Origin: Acanthamoeba lenticulata
Lineage: Eukaryota; Discosea; Longamoebia; Acanthamoebidae
Direction of reading: 5' to 3'
NCBI GenBank assembly: GCA_002179805.1
Contig: NAVB01004795.1
Coordinates: 1-10,385, forward strand
Length of the DNA stretch: 10,385 bases
Shown here piece after piece: positions 7,515-10,385 of the stretch (within the stretch, counting starts at the first letter, position 1; each line of letters opens with the position of its first letter). The notes below the pieces were generated by a model. It saw nothing but the letters and a program-made list of their open reading frames with translations. It did not search any database and was not told the DNA's origin. Made by a program: the position numbers and the translations under genes.

Positions 7515-9300
7515 ATGAACTTGCTTTCCCACAGCCAGGAACGCGTGCTGGAGCTGCAGCACAACTTGTGGTCCTCCACCCCGCTCAAGGACCTTGGCAG
7601 CGGCGAGCTGGTGTGCGGGCGAGGCCGTAGCAGCTGCGGCGACTTGCTGCAGTCGGCTGAGAGGCTCCCACTGCTTCACCACCATTCGTCTTACGTCCAC
7701 CAGCCCTACTGCTCGCCCTCGGACGAGAAAGCGCTCCACCAGAGCAGAGACCTCGAGGCCCTGCACGGCCGCAAGTGCCTCATCGCCGACGACGCACCGC
7801 ACGAGGTAGGCCCTCTTGCGCGGCCCAAGCTCCTGGTCCTTGTCACTGTGCGTTTTTGGCGGTGCCAAGAAGACTAAGAATTGTGCACACAGGCCCATGA
7901 AATGACGTCTTCGTCAACGGCCTCGTGGTACACGCTGCCCAAGGGCGGCGTGGTGGCCTCCACCTTCCAGATGCTGACGTCAACCATCGGTTCGTCTTGC
8001 CAAAAACATACTCTGCTACATCGAGTGGTGTTGGCGTTGTAGAGGACCTCACGCTGCTTCACCGCGTACGACCCGAACGACAACAGGCTCGTCGTCGTTG
8101 ACGCTGCCCTACATCTTCATGCAGTTTGGGCTCGTGTCAGGCGTGGTGTTCCTCCTGCTGGGCGCGTCGCTTACATTCTACTCGTACCACCTGCTCGTCT
8201 CGGCCCTGGAGGCCACCGGGACGACCTCCTACGAGGAGCTCGTCGGCCGGGCCCTCGGGCTGCGCATGGCGCGGATCGTGAACGTGAACATCATCATCGT
8301 TTCGTGGGGCAGCGCCATCGGGAAGCTCATCATCGTGGGCGACGTCCTGCCCAACTACCTCCAGCTCTTCCTGGGCGCCCACACCGGCCAGACGGGCGAC
8401 CTCGAGTACTCGTGGTCGGCCCACGCGCGGGGCGCCCTGTCGGAGATGGTCACCGAGCGGTGGTTCCTCATCTTGGCCTTCACGCTGGTGGTCATCCTGC
8501 CGCTGGCGCTGGTCAAGAACCTGTCCTCGCTGCGCTACGTGTCGTCGCTGGGCTTCGTCTCCATTTTCATGCTCTTGTTTGTCATCTTGTACCGCTCGGT
8601 CGAGCGCTTTGCGCTGTCCACCGAGTGGGACGACGTGCGCGACCGGCTGGTCCTGGCCCGGTTCGACGCGCCCGAGCGCCTGCTGCCGCTGGTGCCCATC
8701 ATGTTCTACGTGTACTCGGCCCACATCTCCATCTTCCCGCTCTACCAGGAGCTCCGCCCGAAGAGCGGCGGCCGCATGCGGCGCATCCTCTTGACCGACT
8801 GCCTTCTACTCTTTGCATTCTACGCGACGCTGGGCGCCTGCGGCTACCTCTCGTTCCTGGACGCCACCAAGCAGAACATGCTCAACAACTACCCGCTGAG
8901 CGACATCGTCCTCCAAGTGGCCTCCTTCATCTTCACGCTGGCGCTCATCACTAGCGTGCCCTTCTTCACCACGCCCTGTCGCACCAGCGTGGACTACATG
9001 CTGTTCGGCCCGACCGAGGGCCCCCACGTGATGCGCGATGTGATCGAGACGCTGGGCATCATCGGCCTCCTCATCTTCGTCGCCATCGCCGTGCCCAACA
9101 TCACCGTCGTGTTTGGGCTGCTGGGCGGAACGTGCGTCATGTTCTGTGGGCAGATCGTGCCGGCCCTCACACACCTCAAGGTGTCGGGCGCCAGCTGGCG
9201 GGATCCGCACACCTACCTCTCGTGTCTCCTCATCGTCCTCGGGCTGACGGTTGGTGGCGTGGGCACCTTGTCCAACCTCTACCTCAATTTCCTTCGATGA
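7515..9300 (+). CDS. SLC38/AAAP-type amino-acid transporter (3 exons)
   Basis: Exons 7515-7805, 7893-7989 and 8087-9300 give 533 aa with matching phases. After a soluble N-terminus of about 112 residues rich in Ser and His, TM1 contains the family signature of a Gly-Ser followed by L-x-LPY (STIG/SSSLTLPY, split by intron 2 at G130). About eleven hydrophobic segments follow. Family hallmarks are HISIFPLYQEL (342-352, the H-x4-P-x-Y-x-EL motif of the mid-protein helix) and PFFTTPCR (421-428). These proteins move neutral or cationic amino acids across plasma or vacuolar/lysosomal membranes, usually coupled to H+ or Na+. Substrate and location cannot be read here. Third positions are nearly all G/C in the last exon, which produces long antisense shadow frames. 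The choice of ATG 7515 over 7251 rests on codon bias. Confidence 0.88.
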
Positions 9301-9367
9301 TGATGTCGGATCCATCATAAGACCAGCCACTGAGGCGCGATACGCCGACCCTTACGACGAGAAACAG

Positions 9368-9396
9368 TAAATAAATACAACAATATTATTTATTTA
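9368..9396. terminator. Symmetric, probably bidirectional poly(A) signal
   Basis: TAAATAAAT (9368-9376) and ATTTATTTA (9388-9396) are perfect 9-base inverted arms. They place AATAAA on the + strand at 9369-9374, about 70 bases past the transporter stop, and AATAAA on the minus strand (TTTATT at 9389-9394). The latter could end the convergent gene at 9845-10360, which would then have a 3' UTR of about 450 nt. Confidence 0.5.
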
Positions 9397-9844
9397 AATT
9401 TTTTCTATATGCGTCATATGTCATGGCTCTGTCTGGGTACTCTGTCAAAGTGGTAAAGGGAACTCTTGTGTTGATCATCTGGTCGCTTCTACAGCTTCAA
9501 GAAGGTGGTCCAGAACTGCCCAACACATGACGCAACACGTGCAAGGTAAAAGGACGACGGCCACGGTTCGGGCTACTACTCCGGCCGTTAGCACCCCAAG
9601 TGAACGTGGTGCGCAACTGTTGCGCTGCTCTACCATCAAAGTGGTGCCAAGCCACCCACGTGCCGCAGCATTTGGTGCAAAGAAGGGACGAGGCGCAAGA
9701 CTTGGAGTGCAAGTTGTATTACTGTCTATCAGACAAGAAGGAGCTCTAAGAAGCTTGATGTAGAGATAAGAAGAAAAATGTTTTCTCCATCTGTCGAAAC
9801 GGTGGGATGTGGTTGGAGGAGGAAGAGAAGCAGGAGACGAAGTC
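9397..9844. other. Convergent intergenic stretch, no supported gene
   Basis: Small open frames exist (+ 9527-9763, 78 codons from an ATG; - 9497-9712), but neither has recognisable features or the local codon bias. I saw no tRNA or 5S rRNA signature. A hairpin GCGCAA-CTG-TTGCGC lies at 9611-9625, and TCAAAGTGGT is repeated at 9445-9454 and 9636-9645. The stretch may be the long 3' UTR of the minus-strand gene. Confidence 0.4.
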
Positions 9845-10360
9845 TTAGTAGCCAAAGACCAAGCCGGTGGAGGAGGCGGGAGCAAAGTAGTTCCCCTCCT
9901 CGGCGGCCGAGGTGGAGTCCCAGCCAGACGAGGTGCTGATGAAGCTGGCGCGGCGCCGCCTCTGGCTCTTCTCGCCCAAAGAGGCAGGCTCGGGCTTGGC
10001 CATGGCCGCAGGAGCGACACCCTCGTTGTTGGCCAGACCTACGTCCTCGAGGATCATGCGCAGAAAGTCCTCGTCGTTGACGTTGTCGCTCGTGTCGAGC
10101 GCCGAGGTCGACGTGGTGGTGGACGATTCCACAAAGTGGAAGCTGTTAAGGTCGAAGAAAGGCACGTTGAGCTCAAGCTCGTCGGGCTCGCTGACCTCGA
10201 GCATGTGGCCAGTACGCACGAAGCGCGACAGGCAACGCTGCCGCTTCTTGACGCTCTCAAAGTTGCGGCAGCGGCAAGTCTTCTGGCTCTCGACGTATTG
10301 ACGGCCGCAACGCGCGCAGCACTCTTCGTCATTTTTGTTGGTGGCGACCTGTTCGGCCAT
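9845..10360 (-). CDS. Cys-rich N-terminal, Arg-rich C-terminal protein of unknown function
   Basis: Intronless, 171 aa, ATG at 10358-10360 in a good context (ACCACGATGG), TAA at 9845-9847. Cysteines are packed at the N-terminus (C14, C15, C18, C29, C31, C43) with many basic residues between 29 and 50, suggesting a compact metal-binding, possibly nucleic-acid-binding module. The middle (55-110) is acidic and hydrophobic, with a segment DEDFLRMILEDVGLA (96-110) that resembles an amphipathic activation-type helix. RRRRAS at 134-139 could be a nuclear signal or a basophilic kinase site. The C-terminus is Ser/Thr- and aromatic-rich. This layout would fit a small transcriptional regulator, but I recognise no family. 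The overlapping + strand frame (9809-10372) has only a GTG start and reads as a shadow. Confidence 0.65.
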   Translation of the reverse strand: MAEQVATNKNDEECCARCGRQYVESQKTCRCRNFESVKKRQRCLSRFVRTGHMLEVSEPDELELNVPFFDLNSFHFVESSTTTSTSALDTSDNVNDEDFLRMILEDVGLANNEGVAPAAMAKPEPASLGEKSQRRRRASFISTSSGWDSTSAAEEGNYFAPASSTGLVFGY

Positions 10361-10385
10361 CGTGGTGGTTGAGGTGGCGGCTGTC

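Noticed and set aside
8137..8724. 195-codon reverse-strand frame opposite the transporter
   Set aside because: His/Gln/Arg-rich shadow caused by G/C-biased third positions of the transporter exon; no domain features.
9425..9720. Possible tRNA or 5S rRNA gene (a GGTTCGGG-like box was noticed at 9565-9572)
   Set aside because: No matching acceptor stem, anticodon arm or internal control boxes at proper spacing; no 5S core sequence.
9527..9763. 78-codon + strand frame with an ATG between the convergent genes
   Set aside because: No signal, domain or codon bias; its length is within chance for GC-rich DNA. Kept as intergenic.
9809..10372. 187-codon + strand frame overlapping the Cys-rich gene
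   Set aside because: It starts at GTG, is Gly/Val/Arg-rich and featureless, while the minus strand has a well-placed ATG and a cysteine cluster.

Overview
The window looks like nuclear DNA of a free-living amoebozoan, most likely Acanthamoeba or a close relative. This rests on small spliceosomal introns (57-110 nt, 16 reconstructed), GC-rich third codon positions, short gene spacing, AATAAA-type poly(A) signals in AT-rich pockets between GC-rich genes, and an unambiguous WDR26/Gid7-type protein. Nothing points to a bacterium: there are no operons, Shine-Dalgarno sites, rRNA or tRNA genes, CRISPR arrays or insertion sequences that I can see. The genus is inferred from overall style, not from a diagnostic marker.

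Layout: (1) bases 1-230 are probably the 3' flank of an upstream + strand gene. (2) 357-797 (+) is an intronless gene for a 146-aa protein with two cysteine-pair modules. (3) 1216-4057 (+), possibly with a further 5' exon, is a 12-exon gene for a LisH-CTLH-WD40 protein, the WDR26/Gid7 subunit of the GID/CTLH ubiquitin ligase. (4) 4223-5779 (-) is tail-to-tail with it: an intronless, membrane-anchored SGNH/PC-esterase (trichome-birefringence-like) protein. (5) 5780-6224 is a divergent promoter region with a TATA-like box for each flanking gene and a cluster of GACAGG motifs. (6) 6225-7158 (+) is a 4-exon gene for a secreted protein resembling ependymin-related proteins. (7) 7515-9300 (+) is a 3-exon gene for an SLC38/AAAP-type amino-acid transporter. 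(8) 9845-10360 (-) is an intronless gene for a cysteine- and arginine-rich protein of unknown function, tail-to-tail with the transporter.

The genes do not form an evident pathway: a ubiquitin-ligase subunit, a secretory-pathway acyl-esterase or acyltransferase, a secreted protein, a transporter and two possible zinc-binding proteins sit together as ordinary eukaryotic neighbours. Splice junctions were placed by family alignment from memory plus phase matching; the three spliced reading frames close exactly (620, 243 and 533 aa). I see no convincing new biological system. The best leads are an unusual 5' splice-site preference (C at +4 in 12 of 16 introns), a GCCCGACAGG motif shared by two upstream regions, two unrecognised Cys-rich proteins, and an ependymin-like protein outside animals.
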